Source: Paraburkholderia ribeironis
GTDB taxonomy: Bacteria; Pseudomonadota; Gammaproteobacteria; Burkholderiales; Burkholderiaceae
Direction of reading: 5' to 3'
Length of the DNA stretch: 64,000 nucleotides
Assembly: GCF_900019265.1 (NCBI RefSeq)
Contig: NZ_CYGX02000045.1
Location: 364-64,363 of the forward strand
Shown here: piece by piece, positions 51,678 to 61,029 of the stretch
Position numbering within the stretch: position 1 is the first letter of the stretch
Layout: each line of letters begins with the position of its first letter
Program-made: the position numbers and the translations under genes
Notes under the pieces: generated by a model
The model's input: the letters and a program-made list of their open reading frames with translations, nothing else
Databases searched by the model: none
Told to the model about the DNA's origin: nothing

Positions 51678-52716
51678 ATGTTGGTCGTCTCACGATCGCA
51701 CGCAATAGTCATCGAAACACTGGGGACAAGGCTCGCGTTGAAAGCACAAGACAGCAAACTGGGGAAGCGCACCCTTCGTCGACGACTGTGGCCACTTTAC
51801 TGTTGCTGTTTCGCAAGTCTGGCTTCGATGCGGATATGCGACGCCATGCTGACGTCGCTCCAGGCGAACTTTGCAGTAGATCGCCAGCACGCAGCCTACG
51901 CCATCTCGGTGTTTGCGCTTGCCCATGGCGTCATGCAGTTGTTCTTTGGACCTTTGGGTGATCGCTTCGGCAAGGTCAAGATAATCGCCTTCGCTGCACT
52001 GGGATGTGCAGTCGGCAATATCGGCGCTTTCGCGTCAGATAACCTCAACCAGCTTCTTGTCGCGCGTGCTGTTTCGGGAGCGGCCGCGGCGGGTATCGTC
52101 CCGCTCACAATGGCATGGATCGGTGACACCGTCGGTTACGAACGTCGCCAGGAAATACTCGCCAGGCTTCTCGGAGCGACGGTCTTTGGGACCATCTTCG
52201 GTCAGTGGGCGGGTGGGGCGATCCCGTCTGTCGCAAGCTGGCGAATTGCATTCCTGGTCATCGCGGTCATGTTCGGCATTGCCGGAACGTTGACATTCAT
52301 GCAGGCGCGAATGCGAGAGGGCGTTGCCGATCCCGTGCAAGGTCAGTTTCTGCACAATACGGCATCCGTGTTCCAAACGTCCTGGGCTCGCGTCGTGCTT
52401 GCGATTACGATGGTCGAGGGTTGCCTCGCCTATGGCGCGCTCGCCTTTTTGCCCACTCACGTCCATGAAGCAATCGGTCTGCCGATCTCGCAGGCGGCCC
52501 TGGTCGTCGGGCTATACGGCATAGGTGGACTGGTTTATAGCCGTGTCGCTGTTTTCCTGCTTCCTCTTCCTGGGGCAATCCATTGGCATTCTGTCGGGCG
52601 CACTGCTCATTCAACGGACTTCGACATCAAGCCTTCTTCTTCTGAGCGGTATCGGGCTGCTAGCGACTGGGATAACGTTCGCGGTTCTCCTGCGGCGCAG
52701 GCGCGAACCGCGATGA
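51678..52716 (+). pseudogene. MFS transporter (Bcr/CmlA-like), frameshifted
   Basis: The first 290 or so residues are a normal MFS half plus: LWPLYCCCFASLASMRICDA, LAHGVMQLFFGPLGDRFGKV (loop 2-3 motif), WASWRIAFLVIAVMFG-type helices, up to GLYGIGGLVYS. There the frame breaks near 52545. The other frame gives FSCFLFLGQSIGILSGALLI and LLLLSGIGLLATGITFAVLL, the last two helices. Helices between are lost. Adjacent to the stopped MCP gene, so this whole stretch is decaying. Confidence 0.78.
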
Positions 52717-52796
52717 TCGTTGGTCATCGGGCCATGGAGAAGGAGGTCTTCATCGCGTACGTGCTCGGTTCGACAAAGACGCAATGCCCGATGTGG

Positions 52797-52925
52797 TCAG
52801 TGAAGGAAGGTATTGACGATCCACAGCCATAGCACGATGACCGCGACGTTCAACGCGGCGGCTGCGATTGCGAGAAAAAGAAGTGAGGAGTCGTCTCCCT
52901 CCTGTGGAAAGACATACTCGATCAT
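52797..52925 (-). CDS. 42-residue single-helix membrane protein
   Basis: From the ATG at 52925 the minus strand encodes MIEYVFPQEGDDSSLLF, then a membrane helix AIAAAALNVAVIVLWLWIVN. A TTG 18 bases earlier would add LKFIRT. No clear ribosome site is seen; the hydrophobic pattern and clean end are the only support. Confidence 0.4.
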   Translation of the reverse strand: MIEYVFPQEGDDSSLLFLAIAAAALNVAVIVLWLWIVNTFLH

Positions 52926-53148
52926 CGTTCGTATGAATTTCAACCGCACTCCCTCGTGTGAGTGTTTATGAAGGTGAGAAGCGAAGGTGAGAAGCGGGGC
53001 GTGGCGATGGCTTACCGCGGGCCAACACCGGGCGGACCATCAGAGGAACATTTTGCTTCGGCACACTGCGGCAGCACTTCGCCTCACCCGCCACCCGATG
53101 ACGGCCTCGCGCGAAGGCCAGATGCAGCCGGCGCGACGCGCATTCCGC

Positions 53149-54450
53149 TTATTGCCCAGCCGCAACGCGTGCACGCGTGCCGCGATCACTCGATGCCCAC
53201 GCGACCGACATACCCGCGCCGAGCAGCGTCAGACAGACGACCGGCACCAGCATCGGCGCACTCGTGTTGCCGGCCAGTTTGCCGATGTAGGGCATCAGGT
53301 TTTGCGCAAAAAAGCCGCCCAGGTTGCCAATCGAATTGATCGCCGCAATACTCGCCGCCGCGCGGGCGCCCGTGAAGAAACGCGGCGGCAGCGACCAGAA
53401 ACACGGATACAGCAGCGGGATGCACGCGCCGCCCAGGACCAGCGCAGCGAATCGCAGCGGCAGGCCCGGCAGTACGAGACTCAGCGCGAAGCCGACTACG
53501 CCAACGCTCGCCACCGCCGTCATCGCCTTGAGCACGACGCCCTCGCGCTTTAACTTCGCGGGCAGCCAGAGCAGGAGCAGCGCGGAAAGCATCCACGGGA
53601 TCATGTTGAGCAATCCATTCATTGAATGCGAAACACCGCTACTCTTCAGAAGGGTCGGCATCCAGTAGGTCACGCCATAGAGCGACGTCGACATCATCAT
53701 GTAGCCGCACGCGAACAGCAGCACGCGCTTGTCGACGAGCGCGCGCCACGGGTGTTCGGAAATGGCTTCGGCCGGCGCTTCACGTTTAAGCGCAGCGACC
53801 ATCAGGTTCTTTTCGGCGCCGGAAAGAAACGGCGCTTGCTCGACCGATTCTGGCAGATAGCGCAACGCGACTAGCGCGATGACGATTGCCGGTGTGCCCG
53901 TCGCCACGAACACCCACTGCCAGCCTGCAAGACCGAGGTTGCCATCGAGCGACAGCAGCAAACCGCCCGCGAGCGAGCCGAGCATATTGGCAAGCGCGCT
54001 GCCGAGCGTAAAGAAGCCGAGCATGCGCGTGCGATGGCTCTGCGGAAACCACAGCGTCAGATAGAAGATCACGCCGGGATAGAAGCCGGCTTCGGCAACG
54101 CCCAGCGCGAACCGCAATACGTAGAAGAGGCCCATCGAATGTGTGAAGGCCATCGCCACCGTGACGACGCCCCACGTCACCATGATTCGCGCGAGCCACA
54201 AGCGTGCGCCGTAGCGATGCAACGCGAGCGTACTCGGCACTTCGAACATCAGGTAGCCGATGAAGAAGAGCGAAGCGCCCAGGCCATATGACGCTTCGGA
54301 CATCCCGAGCGCATGCACCATCTGCAGCTTGGCGAAACCGACGTTCTGTCTGTCGATGAAGGCGATCAGGAACATCACGATCAGAAGCGGCATAAGCCGC
54401 CACGCGATTTTCTTCACGACAGCCTGCTCGGCGAGCGGGGTTGAATTCAC
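53149..54450 (-). CDS. MFS permease (anion:cation symporter family)
   Basis: 433 residues from the GTG at 54450, which has GGAG about 9 bases upstream; the ATG at 54474 (9 codons more) lies inside the operator dyad. Twelve helices; ACS hallmarks LIVMFLIAFIDRQNVGFAKL and FFIGYLMFEVPSTLALHRYG, then GVAEAGFYPGVIFYLTLWFP. Family members import tartrate, phthalate, hydroxybenzoate and similar acids. Divergent from a GntR gene with an operator at each end, so probably repressed by it. Confidence 0.9.
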   Translation of the reverse strand: MNSTPLAEQAVVKKIAWRLMPLLIVMFLIAFIDRQNVGFAKLQMVHALGMSEASYGLGASLFFIGYLMFEVPSTLALHRYGARLWLARIMVTWGVVTVAMAFTHSMGLFYVLRFALGVAEAGFYPGVIFYLTLWFPQSHRTRMLGFFTLGSALANMLGSLAGGLLLSLDGNLGLAGWQWVFVATGTPAIVIALVALRYLPESVEQAPFLSGAEKNLMVAALKREAPAEAISEHPWRALVDKRVLLFACGYMMMSTSLYGVTYWMPTLLKSSGVSHSMNGLLNMIPWMLSALLLLWLPAKLKREGVVLKAMTAVASVGVVGFALSLVLPGLPLRFAALVLGGACIPLLYPCFWSLPPRFFTGARAAASIAAINSIGNLGGFFAQNLMPYIGKLAGNTSAPMLVPVVCLTLLGAGMSVAWASSDRGTRARVAAGQ

Positions 54451-54466
54451 AGAAGGTCTCCGGTTT

Positions 54467-54481
54467 AAATTCATATATATG
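54467..54481. promoter_or_regulatory. GntR-type operator, left copy
   Basis: AAATTCATATATATG, the exact reverse complement of the site at 54588-54602. It contains the self-palindrome CATATATATG and covers the region just before the MFS ribosome site. Confidence 0.65.
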
Positions 54482-54587
54482 TTTAGTGGGCTTGGTCAGG
54501 CCGGCAATGGGTATAAACCCGCTGTTTCTTTGTCGTTAAGGTATTGAAGGGTTACTACCAGGATGATGGAACATCGATCCATGCAAT

Positions 54588-54602
54588 CATATATATGAAT
54601 TT
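54588..54602. promoter_or_regulatory. GntR-type operator, right copy
   Basis: CATATATATGAATTT, the perfect inverse of 54467-54481. It lies directly before GGAGGAG and the GntR start at 54616. The two copies are about 121 bp apart and in the same position relative to each gene, suggesting repression of both promoters and possibly a loop. Confidence 0.65.
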
Positions 54603-54615
54603 GGAGGAGACAAAG

Positions 54616-55338
54616 ATGCACGCTGATGACCGGCTACCGCGCTACCAGCGCCTGCGCGATGAAATGGTCGCTCTGATCGCGGCCCGCCATTGGCGGCCTG
54701 GTGAAGCCATTCCCACCGAGCAGGCGCTCGCCAGCAGCTATGACGTGGCGGTAGGCACGGTCCGCAAGGCGGTGGATCTGCTCGTCGCGGAGGGTTTGCT
54801 GGAGCGCTTCCAGGGCAGGGGGACGTTCGTGCGCCGCGCCAGCTTCGACAGCTCGCTGTTCCGTTTCTTCCGTTTCCAGACGCGCCAGGGCGAGCGGCGC
54901 ATTCCCGAGAGCCGCATCCTGCGTCGCGATGTCGTCGATGCACCGTCCGCCGTCGCTGCGGCATTGCAGATATCGAGCCACGCGCGGGTCATCCAGATGT
55001 CGCGTCTTCGTCTGATCGACGGCGTGCCGATGCTCGCCGAAGAGATATGGCTACCGTACGTCCGCTTTGCCGCGTTCGCGCAACTCGAGCTGACGGAGAT
55101 CGGCGACCTGCTGTATCCCGTGTACGAGGCGACCTGCAACCAGGTCGTGGCCTCCGCGACTGAAACACTGACCGTCGAAGCAATCCGCCCGCTGCACGCA
55201 CGGCTCTTGCGCATCGAGCCGGGTACGCCCGCCGTGGTGATCGAACGGCTCGCGTATGGATACGACAGGCAACCACTCGAATGGCGGCGTTCGCGCGGTC
55301 CCGCCAGCGAATTCATCTATCAGGCCGAGATCCGCTGA
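54616..55338 (+). CDS. GntR/HutC-family repressor
   Basis: 240 residues from the ATG at 54616 (GGAGGAGACAAAG upstream). Winged helix: PRYQRLRDEMVALIAARHWR, PGEAIPTEQALASSYDVAVG, TVRKAVDLLVAEGLLERFQG, RGTFV. The UTRA effector domain follows (SRLRLIDGVPMLAEEIWLPY, VEAIRPLHARLLRIEPGTPA). It faces the MFS gene and precedes a second MFS gene and an amidohydrolase, so a shared catabolic function is likely. Paired palindromes lie in its upstream region. Confidence 0.93.
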   Translation: MHADDRLPRYQRLRDEMVALIAARHWRPGEAIPTEQALASSYDVAVGTVRKAVDLLVAEGLLERFQGRGTFVRRASFDSSLFRFFRFQTRQGERRIPESRILRRDVVDAPSAVAAALQISSHARVIQMSRLRLIDGVPMLAEEIWLPYVRFAAFAQLELTEIGDLLYPVYEATCNQVVASATETLTVEAIRPLHARLLRIEPGTPAVVIERLAYGYDRQPLEWRRSRGPASEFIYQAEIR

Positions 55339-55400
55339 CGGTCGCCGCTCATACCAAAACGTCGATCCGCACGAACGGATCGCGAACGCAGGAGACAGCC

Positions 55401-56684
55401 ATGTTCAAGTGGTTTAGCGAGATTTCCAGCAGCGAACGGCGCACGTTCTGGGCGTGCTTCGGCGGATGGGCACTCGATTCACTCGATGTGCAGATGTTCA
55501 GCCTCGTGATTCCGGCCATCGTCGCGCAATGGTCGATCAGCCGCACGCAAGCGGGACTGGTGAGCGGGGCCACGCTGGTGGCGTCCGCGCTCGGCGGGTG
55601 GCTGGCGGGCATGTTGTCCGACCGGCTCGGACGCGTGAAGACGCTGCAATGGACGGTCGCGATCTTCTCCGTGTTCACGTTTCTTTGTGCGTTCGCGCAG
55701 AACTATCCCCAGTTTCTTCTCCTGAAGACTTTGCAAGGCTTCGGTTTTGGCGGGGAGTGGGCGGCTGGCGCTGTGCTGATGGCGGAAACGATCCGCAACG
55801 AGCATCGCGGCAAGGCGATGGGCAGTGTGCAAAGCGCATGGGCCGTCGGTTGGGCAGCGGCGGTGCTGCTCTATGCGCTGATGTTCTCGATGCTGCCGGG
55901 CGAGACGGCGTGGCGCGCGATGTTCGCGATCGGCATCCTGCCGGCGCTGTTGATCCTCTATGTTCGACGTGGCGTGCAGGAACCGGCGCCGCCGGCGCGC
56001 GCAGCGCGTCAACAGGATGCACAGGCTTCAGGACCTCGCGTCGGCATCTTTTCTCCGCAAGTGCTGCGCATGACGCTCATTGGTGCATTACTCGGTGTCG
56101 GCGCGCATGGCGGATACTACGCGCTGATGACCTGGCTTCCGACGTTTCTGAAGACCGAACGCCATCTGTCCGTGCTCGGCACCGGCGGCTATCTCGCCGT
56201 CGTGATCGTCGCATTCTTTTGCGGGTGCCTCGCGAGCGCGCAAATGCTCGACCGTATCGGGCGACGCAAGACCATCCTCCTGTTTGCAATCTGCTGCGTG
56301 CTGACTGTTGTTGGCTATGTGTTTCTGCCACTCGGCAACACCGCGATGCTGTTCTTCGGCTTTCCACTCGGTTTCTTCGCAGCAGGGATTCCGGCGAGCA
56401 TGGGCGCGCTTTTCAACGAGCTTTATCCGCGTGGCATCCGCGGCACAGGCGTCGGCTTTTGCTATAACTTCGGCCGCGTCGTGTCGGCAGGTTTTCCGGT
56501 GCTCGTTGGCCACATGTCGGCGACCATGTCGCTCGGAACCGCCATCGGCATCGATGCAGGGTTGGCCTATGCGATCGTGGTGCTGTCTGTACTCATGCTG
56601 CCGGAAACGCGCGGCCGCGCGCTCGATGAAGTCGTGCCTGAAGCGGAGCATGCAGGCACTCTGCTGCAGGCGCGCAGACATTGA
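55401..56684 (+). CDS. MFS permease (aromatic-acid/sugar-acid symporter type)
   Basis: 427 residues from the ATG at 55401 (AGGAGACAGCC upstream). FWACFGGWALDSLDVQMFSL is the AAHS/SP-type first helix, and GGWLAGMLSDRLGRVKTLQW the conserved loop. TLQGFGFGGEWAAGAVLMAE is the GGEW signature of SHS/AAHS carriers. C-terminal loop: LDRIGRRKTILLFAICCVLT. Follows the GntR gene by 62 bp; the amidohydrolase gene comes next. A second symporter in the same group suggests two related acids. Confidence 0.92.
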   Translation: MFKWFSEISSSERRTFWACFGGWALDSLDVQMFSLVIPAIVAQWSISRTQAGLVSGATLVASALGGWLAGMLSDRLGRVKTLQWTVAIFSVFTFLCAFAQNYPQFLLLKTLQGFGFGGEWAAGAVLMAETIRNEHRGKAMGSVQSAWAVGWAAAVLLYALMFSMLPGETAWRAMFAIGILPALLILYVRRGVQEPAPPARAARQQDAQASGPRVGIFSPQVLRMTLIGALLGVGAHGGYYALMTWLPTFLKTERHLSVLGTGGYLAVVIVAFFCGCLASAQMLDRIGRRKTILLFAICCVLTVVGYVFLPLGNTAMLFFGFPLGFFAAGIPASMGALFNELYPRGIRGTGVGFCYNFGRVVSAGFPVLVGHMSATMSLGTAIGIDAGLAYAIVVLSVLMLPETRGRALDEVVPEAEHAGTLLQARRH

Positions 56685-56731
56685 AGAAGACCGCTGTCAC
56701 GAGGTCACTGAAGGATAGTAGAGGAACATCA

Positions 56732-57607
56732 ATGATGGAGAAGCAGGGTTCGGACGCGAGTCAGACACTGGCAGTGCATCGTCCGCCCCATATCGCGTCG
56801 ATTGATGCGCATGCACATGTGTTCGAGTGCGGCTTGCCGCTCGCACGACAGCGTCGCTACGCGCCCGACTACGATGCGCCGCTCGATTCATATCTCGCGC
56901 AACTGGATCAGCACGGCGTGTCGCATGGGGTACTGGTGCAGCCCAGCTTTCTCGGCACCGATTGCAGTTATCTGCTCGACGCGTTACGTCGCGCGCCTGA
57001 ACGGCTTCGCGGCGTCGCCGTCATCGAGCCGAACTGCGGACCTGACACGTTGGCGACGATGGCGCGTGCCGGCATCGTCGGTATCCGCCTGAATCTGATC
57101 GGCCAGGCCGATTTGCCATTGCATCGCTGGGTGAGCGCGCAGACGCTCACGCATATCCGGGAACTTGGATGGCATGTCGAAGTGCACGCCGAAGCGGCAC
57201 GTCTCGAGCGCATCGTCCCGCCGCTTCTGGACAAAGGCATGAACGTGGTGGTCGATCATTTCGGCAGGCCCGATCCCGCTCGAGGTATAGATGATCCGGG
57301 CTTTCGCCGTCTTCTCGAACTTGGGAACACGCAGCGCGTGTGGGTGAAAGTATCGGCTGCCTATCGAAGCTGGCGGAACGCGGGGCACGACTACGATGAC
57401 ATACACGAGGCGGTTCAGCTTCTGACAAAGGCATTCAGCGTGAAGCGGCTCATGTGGGGCAGCGACTGGCCCCATACGCAGTTCGAAACACAGGTGAATT
57501 ACGCCCGCACGCTCGAGCTGCTGCACGCGGTTCTTGCCGATCAAACCGAGCGCCGGGCGATAATCGTGGACACGCCTGCGCAGCTTTACATGTTTGATGT
57601 CATGTGA
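56732..57607 (+). CDS. Amidohydrolase (2-pyrone-4,6-dicarboxylate hydrolase-like)
   Basis: 291 residues from the ATG at 56732 (GAGGAAC upstream). TIM-barrel metal motifs: IDAHAHVFE (HxH), ELGWHVEVHAEA, NVVVDHFGRPD and KRLMWGSDWPHTQF. These follow the PDC hydrolase/4-sulfomuconolactonase family, which open lactone rings in aromatic or sugar-acid degradation. Context with two acid symporters and a GntR regulator supports a lactone of a carboxylic acid as substrate; the exact one is not shown. Confidence 0.9.
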   Translation: MMEKQGSDASQTLAVHRPPHIASIDAHAHVFECGLPLARQRRYAPDYDAPLDSYLAQLDQHGVSHGVLVQPSFLGTDCSYLLDALRRAPERLRGVAVIEPNCGPDTLATMARAGIVGIRLNLIGQADLPLHRWVSAQTLTHIRELGWHVEVHAEAARLERIVPPLLDKGMNVVVDHFGRPDPARGIDDPGFRRLLELGNTQRVWVKVSAAYRSWRNAGHDYDDIHEAVQLLTKAFSVKRLMWGSDWPHTQFETQVNYARTLELLHAVLADQTERRAIIVDTPAQLYMFDVM

Positions 57608-57727
57608 GTTTGTCGGGGGGGCTTCTTATAGCGAGCCATCGCAGATCGACTCGGCGAATTCAACCGGTCGACACGCATACCCCCCGCGCGACACCGCAAG
57701 CGCCGATTCAAGGCCGCACAGTGTTGG

Positions 57728-58321
57728 TCAGACACCCGCTCTTGCCAGTATCACGACAGATACGCCCAGCGCCTTGTGATGCGCATCCTCGTTGCGATAC
57801 GAATGCGGCACGTGTCCGGGAAATGCCAGCACGTCACCCGCAGTGAGCCCGTGTCGCTCGCCGGCAACGAACACGGCGACCCGCCCTTCGAGACACGTGA
57901 AGTACTCGCGTGTGCCGGGCAGATGGGGCGTGCCGCGCAGATAGGCGCCGGGCGCGAAGGCCATCGTGTCGAGAATGCTGTCGCGCACCGGCTCGGGCAC
58001 CAGTGGCCGGATCGTCAAGCCGCTGCCGCGATTCTGCGCGGAAATGTCCTCGACCGACCACTTGCGCACCTTCGCTCGCGGCGACGCAAGCAGTTCGTCA
58101 AGTGGCGCACCGAGCGCGCCGGCCACCTTCATCAGCACCGTCAGCGACGGATTGCCTTCGCCCGATTCCAGATTGGCGAGCGTCGAGCGCGGCACGCCCG
58201 ACGCCTTCGCCAGCCCTTCCTGCGTCAACGCGCGAGCGTGCCGCAGCGCCACCAGGTTGCGAGCAAGGTGCTGGGCCACGTGAGCGATTTCATCGGTAGT
58301 TTCGTGAGAGGTCTCGTCCAT
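57728..58321 (-). CDS. XRE-family regulator with cupin domain
   Basis: 197 residues from the ATG at 58321. Helix-turn-helix at 15-70: LARNLVALRHARALTQEGLA, KASGVPRSTLANLESGEGNP, SLTVLMKVAGALGAPLDELL. A small cupin follows (LRGTPHLPGTREYFTCLEGR; ADVLAFPGHVPHSYRNEDAH-type metal His/Glu). This arrangement is typical of PuuR-like or MerR-unrelated small-molecule sensors. It faces away from the SDR/QueA-like pair (121 bp gap) and is the likely regulator. Confidence 0.9.
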   Translation of the reverse strand: MDETSHETTDEIAHVAQHLARNLVALRHARALTQEGLAKASGVPRSTLANLESGEGNPSLTVLMKVAGALGAPLDELLASPRAKVRKWSVEDISAQNRGSGLTIRPLVPEPVRDSILDTMAFAPGAYLRGTPHLPGTREYFTCLEGRVAVFVAGERHGLTAGDVLAFPGHVPHSYRNEDAHHKALGVSVVILARAGV

Positions 58322-58442
58322 CGTATCGACTTTCTGACAAGAAATTGGACATCGCACTGGGACAGGCGACGGGTCGTTTTTATTATCAGGCCATTGGGAA
58401 GACGCCGCTCACACGCGTGCGGCCCGCGACTGGAGTACCTGC

Positions 58443-59171
58443 ATGACCGATTCGGAAAGAAACCTTGATGGCATTCGCGTTGCCCTCACGGGCGGCACCT
58501 CGGGACTCGGTCTCGCGTTGATGGACGAGTTGCTCGCCCGAGGCGCGACGGTGGCGTTCGTCGCCCGTCGCGCGCAACTCGTCGCCTCCGTGGCGGCCAC
58601 ACGCACGAAGGTCGCTGGCATTGTCGGCGACATAGCGAAGAAGGATGATATCTATCCGCTCGCGCTGCAGATCAACGGCGTGCTGGGCGGCGTCGATGTG
58701 CTGGTGAACAATGCTTCGTCGCTCGGACCCGTGCCGCTCGCGCTTCTCGGGGACACTCAGTGCGAAGACTTCGAAGCCGCACTCGCGACCAATGTACTCG
58801 GCCCGTTCCGGCTGACCAAGGCATTGCTGGGTTCGCTCGCGGCGGCCGCGCGAGAGCACGGTGGCGCCGTCGTGCTGAACGTATCGAGCGATGCGGCCGT
58901 CGAGCCGTACCCGACATGGGGCGCGTACGGCGCAAGCAAGGCGGCGCTGCGCCAGATGTCGCGCATCTGGAACGCTGAGCTTGTTGCGCAGCGGATTCGC
59001 ATGCTGTCCCTCGATCCGGGCGATATGGATACGCCATTGCATGCGCTCGCCGCGCCCGGCGACGACCCCGCGACATTGAAGCGCCCCGCCGACGTAGCGC
59101 ACGAGTTCGCCGACGCGATTGCGTCGGCATTGCACGAGTTGCGCAATGCCGCCACTCACGGGGGATCGTGA
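58443..59171 (+). CDS. Short-chain dehydrogenase/reductase
   Basis: 242 residues. Cofactor loop VALTGGTSGLGLALMDELLA (TGGxxGxG), NNASSLGP (NNAS motif), catalytic Ser/Tyr/Lys in NVSSDAAVEPYPTWGAYGASKAALRQ (YGASK). The C-terminal part ends with DPGDMDTPLHALAAPGDDPA. Substrate unknown. Its stop overlaps or abuts the QueA-like gene start, so the two work in one operon. Confidence 0.93.
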   Translation: MTDSERNLDGIRVALTGGTSGLGLALMDELLARGATVAFVARRAQLVASVAATRTKVAGIVGDIAKKDDIYPLALQINGVLGGVDVLVNNASSLGPVPLALLGDTQCEDFEAALATNVLGPFRLTKALLGSLAAAAREHGGAVVLNVSSDAAVEPYPTWGAYGASKAALRQMSRIWNAELVAQRIRMLSLDPGDMDTPLHALAAPGDDPATLKRPADVAHEFADAIASALHELRNAATHGGS

Positions 59172-59173
59172 CG

Positions 59174-60271
59174 ATGCGCGCGGCCACGCTGCCGATTCAA
59201 CGCCCTGACGATGCGCGACTGCTTGTCGTCGATGGTTCCGGACATATCGAACATCGTGCGCGACGCGCACTCGCCACATTTCTTCGTGCGTACGATTGCG
59301 TGATCGCGAACGATGCGGCGACGCTGCCTGCAAGTCTGCATGGCATTCACGACCGGACGGGCGAATCGATCGAAGTGCGGCTCGCAGGACGGCCTTCGCT
59401 CGCCGCTGACGAAGTTGCGCGTTTCAGCGCGATCCTGTTCGGCGCCGGTGACTTCCATATGCAGACCGAAGCGCGCGCAGCGCCACCCGCTCTATTTCCC
59501 GGCGACCGCCTCACGCTCGGCCCGCTGACGGCAACCGTCGTCCGGATGCTTGGTCATCCGCGCTTCGTCGAATTGCGCTTGCACGGTAGCGCCGTACACA
59601 TCTGGCACGCGCTCGCGCTGCACGGCAGGCCAGTTCAGTACGCGCATCTGGACAGCGCGCTCGCGCTGTGGGACGTCTGGACGCCGATCGCCGCGCAGCC
59701 GGTGGCGTTCGAGCCGCCATCAGCCGGCTTCGTGCTTGACTGGCGCACCATTGAAAGCCTACACGCGCGGCGCATTTCGTTCGCAACATTGACGCATGCA
59801 GCCGGCCTCTCATCGACAGGCGATGCTGGGCTCGATCGTTGTTTGCCATTCGACGAACCCTATCGGATTCCAGCCGCGACGGCCGCGTTGATCGAAGCGA
59901 CACGCGCACGGCAGGGACGCGTCGTGGCGATCGGCACGACCGTCGTGCGCGCGCTCGAGCATGCGGCGAGTGTGGATGGCACCGTCCATGCCGGAGACGG
60001 GATTGCTACTCAACGGATCGGACCGAACACGCGCTTGCGTATCGTCGACGTCGTCGTGTCCGGCGCGCATGAACCCGGTTCGAGTCACTACGAACTGCTA
60101 CGCGCGTTCGCGGATCGCGCGACGCTTGCCCGCGCGACGGCGGCGCTCGAAGCTCACCGTTATCGGACGCATGAATTCGGCGATTCGGTGTGGATCGAAA
60201 GGCGCAAGGACGATCGGCAGGACGCGCAGGTGAGCGCGCCGTGTTGCTGCGGGCAGTACGCAACGTGCTGA
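59174..60271 (+). CDS. Divergent QueA paralogue (SAM:tRNA ribosyltransferase-isomerase-like)
   Basis: 365 residues from the ATG at 59174 (GGGGGA 8 bases upstream; GTG 59168 also possible). QueA-like text: RPDDARLLVVDGSGHIEHRA (family: ASRLLVLD), VIANDAATLPASLHGIHDRT (VNDTRVIPARL), VVAIGTTVVRALEHA (AVGTTxxRaLE), ASHYELLRAF. The canonical TLHVGxGTFxPV and NFHLPxSTL blocks are replaced (ISFATLTHAAGLSSTGDAG; SGAHEPGSSHYELL). A Cys-rich tail CCCGQYATC is added. So it keeps the SAM-dependent fold but probably not tRNA activity. Operon with an SDR. Confidence 0.78.
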   Translation: MRAATLPIQRPDDARLLVVDGSGHIEHRARRALATFLRAYDCVIANDAATLPASLHGIHDRTGESIEVRLAGRPSLAADEVARFSAILFGAGDFHMQTEARAAPPALFPGDRLTLGPLTATVVRMLGHPRFVELRLHGSAVHIWHALALHGRPVQYAHLDSALALWDVWTPIAAQPVAFEPPSAGFVLDWRTIESLHARRISFATLTHAAGLSSTGDAGLDRCLPFDEPYRIPAATAALIEATRARQGRVVAIGTTVVRALEHAASVDGTVHAGDGIATQRIGPNTRLRIVDVVVSGAHEPGSSHYELLRAFADRATLARATAALEAHRYRTHEFGDSVWIERRKDDRQDAQVSAPCCCGQYATC

Positions 60272-60472
60272 TCTAGCGACCGAATGTCGTGGCGGCGTGG
60301 GTGGACTTCCTCTTGAAGACAAACTGACGTGACGCGGCTGCATTCCAATCTTCGTCATCGGCCACATTGTCAAAGCAACGTTGCCTGAGTTCACGTCAGC
60401 ATGAGGCCCTTTTGCTTCGCCGCGGCCCTCGTCGTGCTCACCGTCGGGTACGTCTCGGCATGATCGCTTGCG
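60272..60472. other. Intergenic, convergent genes
   Basis: 201 bp between the QueA-like gene and the MarR gene, both ending here; no recognisable feature. Confidence 0.5.
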
Positions 60473-60940
60473 TCAGTCGGCGGCGTCGCCGGCTCCCAGC
60501 CTGCTGGAAAGCAGTTCCACGACTTGCCGAACTTTTTCGACGTCGGCGACCGACAACCCCTCCGCCAGGCGGTTCGCCCACGGCGCCTGCAAACGCATTG
60601 CAGTATCAAACGCCGTACGACCCTTGTCAGTCAGCACAACAAGGGGCGCGCGGCGATGATTCGGATTGCTCTCGAATGCGACCAGTCCTTGGGCCTCGAG
60701 GTCGTTAGCGATGCGCTGGATATTCTGGCGACTCGAGCCCATTCTGCGCGCGAGCCACGAAACCGGCTCGGGAACATCAGCACTCACGACAGCGCCTAAC
60801 ACTTGCCAACGCGCGCTCGTTAGTCCGAGAGGTTCGACAAGCCGGTCGCCAGCGGCCAGCAGGTGACCGTTGAGTGCGAACAGATCAGGAATCAGGTTCG
60901 TCAAGGTTTCGCCCGCGGGCGTACGTTTGATTTTTGGCAT
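60473..60940 (-). CDS. MarR-family regulator
   Basis: 155 residues from the ATG at 60940. Winged helix: LGLTSARWQVLGAVVSADVP, EPVSWLARRMGSSRQNIQRI, ANDLEAQGLVAFESNPNHRR, APLVVLTDKGRTAFD, the standard MarR core with the DxRxxxxxLTxxG wing. Divergent from a small monooxygenase gene, which it probably represses. Confidence 0.9.
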   Translation of the reverse strand: MPKIKRTPAGETLTNLIPDLFALNGHLLAAGDRLVEPLGLTSARWQVLGAVVSADVPEPVSWLARRMGSSRQNIQRIANDLEAQGLVAFESNPNHRRAPLVVLTDKGRTAFDTAMRLQAPWANRLAEGLSVADVEKVRQVVELLSSRLGAGDAAD

Positions 60941-60974
60941 TTTGACATCACAAAAACAACTTGACAGCATGACA

Positions 60975-60991
60975 CCAATCAACTAGATTGG
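60975..60991. promoter_or_regulatory. Possible MarR operator
   Basis: CCAATC and GATTGG with a 5-base spacer lie in the 89-bp gap between the divergent MarR and monooxygenase genes, overlapping the place where promoters should sit. Confidence 0.45.
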
Positions 60992-61029
60992 ACGAAACAT
61001 TGTCAACATATTACCAAATTAGGTGTGTC

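Noticed and set aside
58386..59333. 315-codon minus-strand frame
   Set aside because: Antisense of the SDR and QueA-like genes.
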